Source of the DNA: Panulirus ornatus | Lineage: Eukaryota > Arthropoda > Malacostraca > Decapoda > Palinuridae | DNA length: 64,000 nucleotides | NCBI RefSeq assembly: GCF_036320965.1 | Contig: NC_092241.1 | Span: 25,570,986-25,634,985, forward strand | Direction: 5' to 3' | Shown: piece after piece, positions 43,401-53,473 of the stretch | How positions within the stretch are numbered: the first letter of the stretch is position 1 | How the letters are laid out: every line of letters starts with the position of its first letter | Translations under genes and position numbers: made by a program | Notes under the pieces: model-generated | The model's database searches: none | Seen by the model: only the letters and a program-made list of their open reading frames with translations | Told to the model about the DNA's origin: nothing

Positions 43401-44044
43401 TCACTATATAAGAGACGGTAAAGTGGCGATAATGGCGGAGTTCAGTGGTAGAGAGAGAGTGTGGGGCAGAGTGGATGGACTCTCATGGTGGCAGGAAGTC
43501 ATGGATACACAAGTTTTCAGAGATGTAAACAAGAAACATACCTTCTCCCAACTTGTCATTCAGTATACTATCTTTACACATACTACTAATATGGATATTA
43601 AGAATACTATATATGACACACCAGTTATAAAGACTTACCATACAATGCTCAAGTTGAACTGTGTGGTAAATGAAAATGTTGAAGGAGCAGATGTGAGACG
43701 AAACAGGAGATATAACTGTGCCAGCTACACAAACCTCAACAATTGATTTGACAACATAAGTTCATGAGGCAGGACCCACGGTGTTGTGGTGAGAGGAGGA
43801 GGAACATGGCTGCTTCTAGCTACAAATACTGAGGGAATGGTAAGGAAGAGGAAAAATAAAGGAAAGGAACTTCCACATGTGTTGTGACGATATTATACAC
43901 AACACTCCAGCCAGCCAACATCTGCAAGGTGTAGGAGAACATGGGACACGTAGACCACGATAAGACAGAAGCAACAACGAAACTTGACGAAGACGATCGT
44001 ACACAAGACACATGAAAATCCCAGACTTTTCTGTGAATTTATCA
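43401..44044 (+). repeat. 0.64-kb unit, copy 1 of an inverted dispersed pair
   Basis: Starts TCACTATATAAGAGACGG and ends GAATTTATCA. The reverse complement at 55942-56574 matches throughout. The main length difference is an 11-bp insertion here (CAACAACGAAA near 43970). No terminal inverted repeats were seen, and flanking bases differ on both sides of each copy. It carries the ORF at 43432. Confidence 0.95.
43432..43746 (+). CDS. Conserved 104-codon ORF of unknown function, copy 1
   Basis: The frame runs from ATG (43432) to TGA (43744-43746). It begins MAEFSGRERVWGRVDGLSWW and ends NCASYTNLNN. Against the copy at 56229-56543 I see only two base changes within it: a silent AAT/AAC (Asn) and a conservative GAT/GAG (Asp/Glu), so the frame is intact in both. 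TATATAAG at 43405-43412 lies only about 20 bp before the ATG, too close for an ordinary TATA promoter of this start. No domain is recognised. It may be an exon in a segmental duplicate or part of an unknown mobile unit. Confidence 0.4.
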   Translation: MAEFSGRERVWGRVDGLSWWQEVMDTQVFRDVNKKHTFSQLVIQYTIFTHTTNMDIKNTIYDTPVIKTYHTMLKLNCVVNENVEGADVRRNRRYNCASYTNLNN

Positions 44045-44311
44045 AGGATCAGTTATCAGTTGTAGGGTAACCAACCAGACCAACGGATTCTAAGGATAGA
44101 ATTATTGTGGATGACGTAAGATAAACCAGGGGACTTAACGTGAACCTAAGAAATTGGTTAAATGTAAAGCTAAATAAACAGAATGACTGAGGACATGGTC
44201 AATACAGCCAGAATATGTCATATTCAGAAGTTGTAAGATGGTAAAGAATGATCACAAGATGAGATCCCACGAATATAAACCTCTCTCACCGTTTTGTATA
44301 AATAGGTAATT

Positions 44312-44314
44312 GCA

Positions 44315-44345
<31 letters not shown>

Positions 44346-44353
44346 GCGCGCGC
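44312..44353. repeat. Compound (CA)n(CG)n tract
   Basis: CA tract followed by about 11 CG units, like 3367-3413. The sequence type is prone to form Z-DNA. Confidence 0.9.
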
Positions 44354-44499
44354 AAGGGTCGTGGTCCATATCAGGCTCATGGTCAATGAAACATCTGCAA
44401 ATAGGCTAAAGATGTGTGCAAATACCCTTGATAAAGTACCTGAAAGTTTGTTCAGTATGTCACTTGAGGAAGGAATGTGTTGTGTGAGTTGAGGGAGAG

Positions 44500-45110
44500 A
44501 AAACGCCGTAACTGTCTTCATGAAGAAGACCAGGAGGAGGCACCGAGCTACAGACCAGGAGGAGGCACCGAGCTACAGACCAGGAGGAGGCACCGAGCTA
44601 CAGACCAGGAGGAGGCACCGAGCTACAGACCAGGAGGAGGCACCGAGCTACAGACCAGTCTCCCTGAGGAGTGTGGTAGCTGAGGAGTGTGGTAGCTGAG
44701 GAGTGTGGTCTGTACCGCAGCAGGAGACTAATCAGAGAGCAATTATGGACGACTTTTAGCCAAGGAGAAGCACTACCTGAGGAGAGGCAGTGTGTAACGA
44801 ACCTCTTGAATATGTACGAGTGAGCTGTGTGAGGCCTGGCTGGACTGTCTGTATGTAACCTGCCGGACAGAATCTCATACTACCACACAGGAGGCGGGCT
44901 AGGACGCTGGATCCTGTGGCATGATTTGGATGGAGATTTCCCTCGCTGGACAGACAGGTACATTCATGAAAAGGAAGGAAGGTCGGTCCTGGAACCATTG
45001 CTCTGCTTAATCAGTGTAAACATCTTGTCAGAAGGACTAGACTCAGACCGGAACATGTGTTCTGGATGTTGCTAAGGTCATGGGGGGAGTAAGGAAGGTT
45101 AGATTACATC
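44500..45110 (+). mobile_element. Decayed LINE reverse transcriptase containing an internal minisatellite
   Basis: Plus-strand reading across frames gives YRPVSLRSVV (44650-44680, the RP-SL-SV block at the start of the RT domain). Next come AIMDDF near 44740, RQCVTNLLNMYE near 44790 (like RSC-TNLLE) and GRSVLEPLLCLISVNILSEG (about 44978-45037, the QGSVLGPLLF-IN-L block). The 25-bp tandem array at 44527-44658 overlaps the YRPVS codons. Stops and frameshifts show it is dead. Confidence 0.65.
44527..44658. repeat. 25-bp minisatellite, 5 copies
   Basis: Units start every 25 bp from 44527 with AGACCAGGAGGAGGCACCGA. A separate 16-bp unit TGAGGAGTGTGGTAGC follows, three times, at 44664-44711. Confidence 0.95.
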
Positions 45111-45306
45111 AGATTGCAACGGGACCCAAACAAACTCCGCAGTTGGTGTGACGCATGATTGAATAAATTCAGTCTGTGTAGTTAGTTCAGTAACAAACAA
45201 TGAGGGAACTTGGTAGAATAGAAGTATTGTTATATTATTATTTGATGAAATACACTCAGTCATGGCACTGTAAACGATACTAGATAATGAATGATGTTTC
45301 ACATGT
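45111..45306. other. Short stretch with no assignable feature
   Basis: Nothing supported. Confidence 0.5.
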
Positions 45307-45436
45307 CCCAACGTTTACGTCCCGGACGAACACCTTGCCCAACGTTCACGTCCCGGGCGAACACCTTGCCCAACGTTTACGTCCCGGGCGAACACCTTGC
45401 CCAACGTTTACGTCCCGGGCGAACACCTTGCCCAAC
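45307..45436. repeat. 31-bp minisatellite, 4.2 copies
   Basis: Units at 45307, 45338, 45369 and 45400 begin CCCAACGTTTACGTCCCGGG (CGTTC in the second). Confidence 0.95.
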
Positions 45437-45904
45437 CTGCTGCTCAGTTCCATATTTACAGCTATGTCCAGCAAGGGTGATGTGGCATGACCCACAAACT
45501 GTTTACCCTTCTGTACACATCGTGACCTTCCCTCCCTCGTGAGTCAACATTGGACAGCTTATCTAAACCTTCAAGAATTCGAAGCGCCGACCGTAGTTAA
45601 GAGGCCAGTCGGCCGCACTGATGAAATCTGCTTAAATGGGTCAATAAAACGCTCGCTTTCCATCACCTTGACTCTTGCCAGGAAACACGACGGAAACCCG
45701 TAATGAGTTGGCTGCTTCTGAGATCCCGCTCAAGTAATGAAAACTTGAAACAGCTGGGAAGCCGAGGTGGGACGCCCCTCCCGTGCGACGCTTCCTTGGT
45801 TCACCCAGTGTGTGTGTCGCCAGTGACCCCTGTTACATTATATAGCGTCCATCAGGTCCACAGACATTCCCCAGCATACACCACCACCTTGCTTAAGTCA
45901 TTGT

Positions 45905-45910
<6 letters not shown>
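45437..45910. other. Stretch with no assignable feature
   Basis: Nothing supported. Confidence 0.5.

Positions 45911-45954
<44 letters not shown>
45911..45954. repeat. (GT)n microsatellite
   Basis: About 22 GT units. A CA tract lies nearby at 46033-46052. Confidence 0.95.
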
Positions 45955-45956
<2 letters not shown>

Positions 45957-46200
45957 GTGTGAAGGTGTGTGCCTCACATGTGATGTGTAAGAGTTGTTAG
46001 ATGGGATGTGTAAGTTAAGAGGATCATATTAACACACACACACACACACACAGGCTAGAGGCAGTGAGGGAAGCCACCCCTCCCTCCTTCCGTGTTCGCC
46101 TGAGGGCAAGTCTTGTGTGTCACCACAGTACGTAGCCAGCCTGGCTCCACGTCAGGTGCTGTGTTGGTCTCCATCCAGGACCCACCACCAACACCGACAG

Positions 46201-46353
46201 CTACAGTATCCACCATCACCAACAACAGCTACAGTATCCACCATCACCAACAACAGCTACAGTATCCACCATCACCAACAACAGCTACAGTATCCACCAT
46301 CACCAACAACAGCTACAGTATCCACCATCACCAACAACAGCTACAGTATCCAC
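46201..46353. repeat. 28-bp minisatellite, 5.4 copies
   Basis: Unit begins CTACAGTATCCACCATCACC and ends AACAACAG. Copies are identical. Confidence 0.95.
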
Positions 46354-47760
46354 TATTACTACAATTATTTAGATAAGTTCATCGTACACTTATTAAGAAA
46401 CATTTCCATAGGTTTATCTCAGCACAGTCAACTGGGCTCCTGGCGACTGACACTTCTTGCAAGACCAGGTGTTGCCTCGAGCACCAGCTCACTACTCATA
46501 ATGCAGTTTGGTGCACCATCCTCACCTCGACGGTGCGATCCAGTGACGCCTTCACGTCGACGGTACGATCCAGCCCAGGGGTCGTACCCTCCTGGTCGTG
46601 GGTCCTGTAGACTGGAGGGACGCGCGTCCCTTACAAACTCCCGAGATCCTGTCACCACAGATGATGCGCTAACCCACCCAGATCCCAGAACACTCCACTC
46701 CTCCGTCAGTACTGTCCCTGTGCCGTCCCCTGAGCGTCCGGAGGGCGTGTCCCGTCTGGCCACATGGGATGGTATTTCCGCAACACTTGGCCACAAGTAG
46801 CTACGCTTGAGAGACCCACCGGCCGTCCATGACATACTTTATACCACCGCTGCCGCTCATGGAGCGCTCCAACCCCTTCCCACGTGCACATACTGGACCT
46901 GCTGCCGTCCTGGAGGGCATGGATGAATGCATACACTCCTCACCTCCCTCCCCCAGCATTGTGGCTGCTTCCCTGCCTCCTACCACGTAGTAGTAGTACT
47001 CGGCTATGCACAGTTTTGCGTCACTACTGCGTAGGGGTCGACTCGAGGGATAAAGGGTTTTGAGGCGGGCGTTTCTTTACCTTCCCCGCTTACCTCTGCG
47101 CTTCTTTCCCGTCTCATGTTTTTCCCCATCAGCCACAAGACTTGCCCCTTTTCTGAATGACAAACTGTTTACCTCTTCAAAAACTGTTCGAATACTCTTT
47201 TCTTTTTGTTATGTAATGCTCTTACCATTTGTGCAGCCAAGGCCTGGCTACGATGAGGACATCTGTCCATTACCGAGACCTTGGGTAATATGTACGTACT
47301 TTGACCACTTCTGTGATCCTCACGAATGTGTTTACGACTCATGATTGGCACATGCTGGATTATATTCCCCTAGTTTGGTCTCTTCACTTGAGTTACCACA
47401 GAAAGACCAAAGGAATAAAACGACGATGGTGCTAGAGAATAATGAGCCACCAAGATAGGAGGGAAGCCTTCGAGTTGTCCACTCTGATGGCAAGGGGAAC
47501 CTGAGTACACGATGATGTTAACATACGCCAGGTCACTCAAGTGAGGAGAGAGCCCACACCAGGACCTGAAGCTAGACAAGACGAGCATCAGGAGGGACGT
47601 GAAGAAACGTCTATAGCGACACAGTTGTGTTTACGTAGAACAACTGGAACAAGAGAGCAGCTCATTGTAACCGCTACAGAAGCGGCCAGACACGTAGATG
47701 TGAGGAATGTGAGGTGAAGCAGCGACTCACCAGACTGAAGCTCTCCGTACAGGTAGATCA

Positions 47761-47761
<1 letters not shown>
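46354..47761. other. Single-copy-looking stretch with one dispersed-unit scrap
   Basis: At 46529-46605, CTCGACGGTGCGATCCAGTG and CGTCGACGGTACGATCCAGC followed by CCAGGGGTCGTACC resemble the dispersed 21-bp unit and its core end. The rest has only short ORFs. A minus frame near 47290-47170 reads AAQMVRALHNKKKRVFEQFL, protein-like but unassigned. Confidence 0.4.

Positions 47762-47792
<31 letters not shown>
47762..47792. repeat. (CA)n microsatellite
   Basis: About 15 CA units, followed by degenerate GCAGACACAC. Confidence 0.95.
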
Positions 47793-47797
<5 letters not shown>

Positions 47798-47899
47798 GAC
47801 GCAGACACACATGCTTACAAATACAAGTGTGATAAAAAAAAAATTCATTAGAGGACGCCATTGCCCTACAACATCAAAATACACCGTACAGGAGCCTTG

Positions 47900-48760
47900 A
47901 AGGATACCGAAATTGAGAAGGTCAGAAAAAGAGTCTTGAAATGGGCAGGGGTGACCAGGAGCAACGTGCCACAGGGCTTGGTCCTGGGTCCACTTATGTT
48001 CTGAGTACGTGTAAATGGCGTGGACTTTTACATGAGATGTTTACAGATGATTCTAAGGTCGTGAGAAGAAGAAAAAAGAAATAATCATGATTGTAGCAGG
48101 TGACAGAGGACATGGATATAACCCAGTGTTGACCAGATGACTGGATGATACAATTTTGACTGAGTGTGAGGTAATGAAGATGCGTCGTGGTGACACGAAG
48201 TCTCGGACCAGCGGGGAACAAGCAACACGAATCTATATACGAAAGACATCTTCGGGTCGACATAATGCTTAGCCTCTCTGGCACAGTAGCTCCACTCCAT
48301 AAGAAATATGAAGAAGAGAAATTGTCTGTTTGCATAATTCAGAACAACCTAAGGTATATGGATAAGGAAATGTATGTAGAACAACGCTCGATTGTGCCTC
48401 TCAAGTCTGATCACCGCATCACAAGGAGCAAAATGATTTGATTAAGATAGACAGCTAAGATGACACGGGGATCAGTCTACACAAGAGGCTGAGGATGGCA
48501 AGTTTACCCAACGTGGAGAAGGAAACAGGAGATACCATGACCTGATCACAGACTTCAACTTTCTATGTAAGTTGGACGACGTCAACATAGAACATTTCTT
48601 GATAAGATGCTATGACGAAGTACCTGGAGGTCATAACAAGAAGCCAGGCAGGGAGGGAGCTCGCCAGGAAGGACGTACGTGTAAGGTTGGAGGATGGCTG
48701 GAAATAGACTCACTCATGAAACTGGACGTGCCAGGTGTATGGGAAGATTTACAGATGAGT
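47900..48760 (+). mobile_element. Decayed CR1-like LINE reverse transcriptase, C-terminal half
   Basis: Plus-strand readings in order: RKRVLKWAGVTRSNVPQGLV then LGPLMF (about 47924-48002), and MFTDDSKVV (48038-48064, the FADD catalytic block). These are followed by EVMKMRRGDTKS (48169-48204), LHKRLRMASLPNVEKETG (48478-48533) and, after a shift, RYHDLITDFNFLCKLDDVNI (48534-48590). This order is the standard RT palm-thumb-C-terminal arrangement. TDD replaces ADD, and several stops and shifts are present. It is in the same orientation as the remnant at 44500-45110 and could be a piece of the same element family. Confidence 0.75.
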
Positions 48761-48813
48761 CACTACTGGTGTAGAACTAACCCCTTACTGTATACGATCA
48801 CACTACCATGTTA

Positions 48814-48815
<2 letters not shown>

Positions 48816-48858
<43 letters not shown>
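48816..48858. repeat. (AC)n microsatellite
   Basis: About 21 AC units. Confidence 0.95.
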
Positions 48859-48861
<3 letters not shown>

Positions 48862-48959
48862 AGAGGTGTAAGGTAACCAGTGTACATAAGAGCGTGTTGG
48901 ATGAAGTGGTTGGCTCAGCTCCTGCAACATACTCCTGACTCCATCATGCTCACCAGACC

Positions 48960-49540
48960 TGGCTACCAACCCTACTTTTCCTTCTTGTTAAGCAGGCTTG
49001 GAACCGTTCCTGCCTGGTCTAGTGCCAAGACTTAGGCCACCTGACGTCAGTTGGTGTAAGTAAACACTGATATGCATTCCGACACTGAGTGTACTTGATG
49101 CAGTGGCTGACCACATAACACGGCGGACAACGACGATGATCGCCGTAGTGTCTGAGCCGAAACGTTCTGGTTGGCTGCCTACTTCTTGACGAGGATAGTA
49201 TGTCCACACAGGACTGTATCTACACACAAACATACCATCAGAGGGATTCACTAATATCAATGTTATAATTCTTTGTGTATCTAATGATATTTCTCATGGT
49301 ACTGGAGTTAGAGTTGATAACTGAGATGGCATTACTCCAGTCAATACAATGATCATAATTTTCAACATGATCAAACAAGGCATTTGATTCTTGTCCTGTT
49401 CTTATACTATATTTATGTTGCTTAAGTTTAACAGAAAGCTTTATCCTAACCAGTTTGCCCAGTCTCTAACTCTTGCACCACGAAAAATATAATTGAATCT
49501 TTTATCATTAAATACAAAAAAAAAAAAATTGTAACATTGA
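48960..49540 (-). mobile_element. Penelope-like element 3' part with GIY-YIG nuclease remnant
   Basis: The minus strand, from about 49465, reads TGQTG, then, after a frameshift, KLSVKLKQHKYSIRTGQESN, ALFDHVENYDHCIDWSNAIS and MRNIIRYTKNYNIDISESL to a TGA at 49239-49241. GQTG with L-x-EHK, T-x-x-SNAL-x-H and H-x-IDW is the usual arrangement in the GIY-YIG endonuclease of Penelope-like elements. The downstream CCAGAACGTTTCGGCTCAGA resembles the CGAAACGTT motif I associate with such 3' regions. The reverse transcriptase portion is not visible. Confidence 0.7.
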
Positions 49541-49828
49541 TATAAGTGAAGATCTGTACAAATTGGACAGCTTTATTGTTGATGAGATATGTAAACAGTT
49601 CCCCTTTTAGTCCACATTATGTTTACGATACGCTTGATGTCAGACTTGAACGCACCCGACCTGTATTTGGGTTGTCACTTATTTACCAAATGGCGTCCAA
49701 GCTACGTCTCTTCGTTGTATATCACCTAACTGTTATATTTCCATTTTGTATCTCCCCTGATGATGTGATTATTACACGAAAGGGCACTTGGAACATATAG
49801 TGTTTCATTTCCGTGTGGTAAGAAAGGA
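49541..49828. mobile_element. Dispersed-repeat flank (decapod-type)
   Basis: CCTGATGATGTGATTATTAC, ACGAAAGGGCACTTGGAAC and GTGTTTCATTTCCGTGTGG precede the AT tract. From memory this is a recurrent decapod repeat next to AT microsatellites. There is no second copy in this window to prove it. Confidence 0.45.
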
Positions 49829-49833
49829 TATAT

Positions 49834-49886
<53 letters not shown>

Positions 49887-50114
49887 TTCTTTCATACTAT
49901 TCGCCATTTCCCGCGTCAGCGAGGTAGTGTTAAGAACAGAGGACTGGGCCTCTGAGGAAACATCCTCATCCAGCCCCCTTCTCTGTTCCTTCCTTTGGAA
50001 AAAAAAAAAAAAAAGAGAGAGAGAGGGGAGGATTTCCAGCCCCCCGCTCCCTTCCCTTTTAGTCGCCTTCTACGACACGCAGGGAATACGTGGGAAGTAT
50101 TCTTTCTCCCCTAT
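49829..50114 (+). mobile_element. AT tract plus dispersed decapod-type repeat, copy 2
   Basis: AT tract at 49829-49884, then the same 230-bp body as 15525-15752 (CATACTATTCGCCATTTCCC to CTTTCTCCCCTATA). It differs by scattered substitutions and an A-run expansion with AGAGAGAGAG near 49999-50026. Confidence 0.85.
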
Positions 50115-50120
50115 ATATAT

Positions 50121-50203
50121 AGAGAGAGAGAGCAGCATCAGCAGCAGCAACATGGCGTCGTGCGGAAAGGGAAGGTTAAAGACTACTGAAATGCGATTTC
50201 ACC

Positions 50204-50273
<70 letters not shown>

Positions 50274-50343
50274 GGTGAAATCGCATTTCAGTAGTCTTTA
50301 ACCTTCCCTTTCCGCACGACGCCATGTTGCTGCTGCTGATGCT

Positions 50344-50356
<13 letters not shown>
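50121..50356. repeat. Perfect 236-bp palindrome with AT centre
   Basis: The left arm (50121-50206) and right arm (50271-50356) are exact reverse complements by eye. Each has 74 bp of complex sequence, including CATGGCGTCGTGCGGAAAGG, ending in AG or CT repeats. The centre (50207-50270) is pure AT, itself self-complementary. The right CT repeat continues to about 50406. Confidence 0.95.

Positions 50357-50406
<50 letters not shown>
50345..50406. repeat. (CT)n microsatellite
   Basis: About 31 CT units, the first of which belong to the palindrome arm. Confidence 0.95.
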
Positions 50407-50409
<3 letters not shown>

Positions 50410-50699
50410 GTAGGTGTTATTATGGTCATAAGTCTCGTGCCTGCATGTGTTCCCAAGGTCTGGAGGTGTGGCTGTTGCGTTCGCCCAGCTTGTGTGCGGA
50501 GTATTGGCTGTCATGATGCCGCCTCCTTCCCTAGAACAGCTGAGTTGTGGAGTGCTTTTCCTCCTCACGTCTTTCTCTGTTCGTCTAACCTTTCTATGTT
50601 CCAGCTTAGGTCAGGTGTACGAGCATCACCGCAACTGCCCGTCCCACGTTGGTCACTATACGAACAACAGAATAACGTGTATGACTCCAATGTGTTGCA
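50407..50699. other. Short stretch with no assignable feature
   Basis: Nothing supported. Confidence 0.5.
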
Positions 50700-50822
50700 C
50701 ACTCAACGCCATACAATGTGCACAACCCTTGGGTATGACGGGTTGACCTTTGACATGACCCGTAAGGAACGGGGTAAAGTTCAGGGTATCGTGCCGAAGG
50801 GTCTCGAAGCACGCCACCCGTG
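50700..50822. mobile_element. Arrayed-end element, degraded copy
   Basis: AACCCTTGGGTATGACGG, core GGTTGACCTTTGACATGACC, GTAAAGTTCAGGGTATCG, then GTCTCGAAGCACG. The motif order matches the copies at 1035 and 23718. Confidence 0.45.
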
Positions 50823-51611
50823 TTCTGCTGGAGTGCTTGAACACACTCACTCTAACACATCTTTACTCACACGGTCAACGCACTCATGTTTTCCTTATGA
50901 AGTGTCCTGGTTTTTTTTTTGTTACAACGAAAGATTATTTACTTCCAGCTGCAGCATCAGCAGGAGATGTCATTGTTTACCTATTGTTTAGCTTTAAATT
51001 TTCTCTCGTGACTGCATCTGATGCTCAGTGACGACGATGTGTAGTTAACAAAGATGTTGTTGAAGTTGACAGTGGGTACAGGTTACCTCGGGTTTGCTCT
51101 CGCCACAACCTATTTGCTCGTCACACACACTCAGCTCACTCTGTAAACACTTAACAGAGCGAGGCAAACCACAGTACCAATGTGAAACACTACAGAGAAA
51201 CTGGATGGAGGCTATTTTTAGAAAACAGTTAGTGACTGGCAGCTTGAGCTAAGCTGATGTGAAAACTGAGTGAAGACATGTTGAACGGTGTTGGTGAGGT
51301 GTGAGGGTCAGATGTGGACAGCACTGCACCTTCGACAAACGTTGGGTAAAAATTGGCGAAATGCTGTTCACTGTGTGCCACAGACCACTTTAAGCTAAGG
51401 TCTGTGTGCAAACTGTGTTAAGTTGGGTTCAGGGATGGCTGTGCTGAACGTAGGATGTATCAAGAGTGGATCATGTCTTTGCACTGCATGTTGCAAGTGT
51501 GTATGAAGGTAGTCAAAAGTGGGTGGAACAGATCAGTTCAATTTATAAAAGTTGCCTAAGTCTGTTCAGAGTCACAGCAGACTCTGGAGGCGGTACAAAG
51601 GTTCAACTCAC
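50823..51611. other. Stretch with no assignable feature
   Basis: T run near 50912-50920. Nothing supported. Confidence 0.5.
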
Positions 51612-51988
51612 GGTCGGCAGCAGCTGCAGGAGACCAGCAGGGCGAGGAATGGCGGAGATGTCAACGCGACAGAGCACCTGAGGTACACACACACTCGCGT
51701 CACCAACACTTAAGAAGTATCTCAGAGCTCGGTAACTGTAGCGTTGCAGAAGACGCGTCGTCTTGCACTTATGTATAACAGAGGACGTTAACGTCTTGCG
51801 TTGCGGTGAAGACACTGGGGGGGTCAGAACACCACTGAGACAGTTGGCTAGTAGCGAGAGGCTTATAGGCGGCCACCCTCACCTGGCAGCTGCAGGTAGA
51901 GGACTGGGGGTCCGGCCGGCAGCGTTGTTAGTCCGCAAGGTACTACTACCTCCCCCTTCCCCCACTGTTCCCCCGGCCTTCCTACACT

Positions 51989-52020
<32 letters not shown>

Positions 52021-52177
52021 ACCTTCCGTCCCAGGGTAAGGTGGTCGGCCCTGACTTGGAGCAGGTGTTTACGGGGAACCAACCGAGCTGGACAACCCCC
52101 ATGTTGCAACAATCCGCCCACTTCGTCCTAGACGTCACGGCGCGGCGTCCCGCAGTTGCTAAGATCCTTAGCCTCAC
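51612..52177 (-). other. Possible cluster of minus-strand exons
   Basis: Three open blocks have consensus-like splice borders on the minus strand. One is 66 bp (51677-51612), ending at GTGAGT and preceded by ACCTCAG. One ends with GCCAGGTGAGGG near 51883 and reads PPVLYLQLP. One (about 52177-52029) reads RILATAGRRAVTSRTKWADC and ends GGAAGGTGTGT. An AC tract (51988-52014) lies between the last two. I could not fix a single frame through all three, and donors are common by chance. Unrecognised product. Confidence 0.2.
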
Positions 52178-52462
52178 ATGGATGTGTCTTGTAGAGGGTT
52201 TTACCCAATGTTGACGCCACTCCTACTTTGGCCTCCTCGTCTCTCGTGATGAAACATCCTGTAGTTTCCATTCATGAGACAAACTTGTGTGGATTATACG
52301 TATTTTCTTCACAAATGTACTTAATAAAGTTGTTCATCTCAAACTCATACGGGAACCGCGTAGAGTACAGTCCCGCTGACTAACTCATCGGTGCGACCAT
52401 TGAGACCTGAGGGTATGATGACATGGCTGTTAATCTGATCCTCAGGTGTCAGATCATAAGCC
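52178..52462. other. Short stretch with no assignable feature
   Basis: Nothing supported. Confidence 0.5.
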
Positions 52463-52783
52463 TGGCCTTTACACCGTCCAGAACCCTGGGACTTGCCTGT
52501 ACACCGTCCAGAACCCTGGGACTCACCTGTACACCGTCCAGAACCCTGGGACTTGCCTGTACACCGTCCAGAACCCTGGGACTCACCTGTACACCGTCCA
52601 GAATCCTGGGACTTGCCTGTACACCGTCCAGAACCCTGGGACTCACCTGTACACCGTCCAGAACCCTGGGACTCACCTGTACACCGTCCAGAACCCTGGG
52701 ACTTGCCTGTACACCGTCCAGAACCCTGGGACTTGCCTGTACACCGTCCAGAATCCTGGGACTTGCCTGTACACCGTCCAGAT
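52463..52783. repeat. 30-bp minisatellite, about 10.7 copies
   Basis: Unit includes TGTACACCGTCCAGAACCCT and GGGACTTGCC or GGGACTCACC. CTTGCC and CTCACC copies alternate in part. The period is a multiple of 3 with no stops, so ORFs on both strands (for example TPSRTLGLAC repeats) are artefacts. Confidence 0.95.
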
Positions 52784-52954
52784 CCATAGGATTACCATTC
52801 CTTCCAGTAAGACTTCAAGCTCTACGGACACAGATTTCAGCTGTGAATATGAGGACGGTTTGTACAGATGATGTCGCTTGTGTCCCAGTCATCATTACCA
52901 GGGGAGCAGACCCAGGACACTGTGGGTGCGTCACCTGACCCAGAGGTGGTTTTG

Positions 52955-53192
52955 AAGACCACACCAAGCCTCTCGCATGCGACGCCCTACCTCGGGTCAG
53001 TATGGAGACCACACACCCAGCCTCGCGGGTGCGACGGCCTACCTCGGGTCAGTATGGAGACCACACACCCAGCCTCCCGGGTGCGACGGCCTACCTCGGG
53101 TCAGTATGGAGACCACACACCCAGCCTCCCGGGTGCGACGGCCTACCTCGGGTCAGTATGGAGACCACACACTACTTCACGGGTGCGACAGA
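52955..53192. repeat. 52-bp minisatellite, about 4.5 copies
   Basis: Units from 52987, 53039, 53091 and 53143 begin CTACCTCGGGTCAGTATGGA. A partial divergent unit precedes 52987. Confidence 0.95.
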
Positions 53193-53473
53193 TGGTACCC
53201 AGTCAAGTCATCTTGGCGTTTCCATATTTTCATCGTTAATATGTAAATATTCTCTGAGTCATAAAAGGCATTTCGAGTATTGTAGAAGTCTGAGACATAA
53301 CACACGTGACTACAGTGGTGGAGGTCTGATGATGAGCAGGGTTAGGTCATGTACAAGAGACTGTGCTGGAGGTCAAGTACTCGAGTACCAGCACAACTGC
53401 AGCTTTTTCTCAGCGTACTTGAGTACAAGAACATCATGGTGTACTTCAACCAGGTACACGTAGAACTACACGT
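53193..53473. other. Short stretch with no assignable feature
   Basis: Nothing supported. Confidence 0.5.

Noticed and set aside
43405..43412. TATATAAG as promoter for the 104-codon ORF
   Set aside because: It is about 20 bp from the ATG, too close for transcription to start upstream of it in the usual way.
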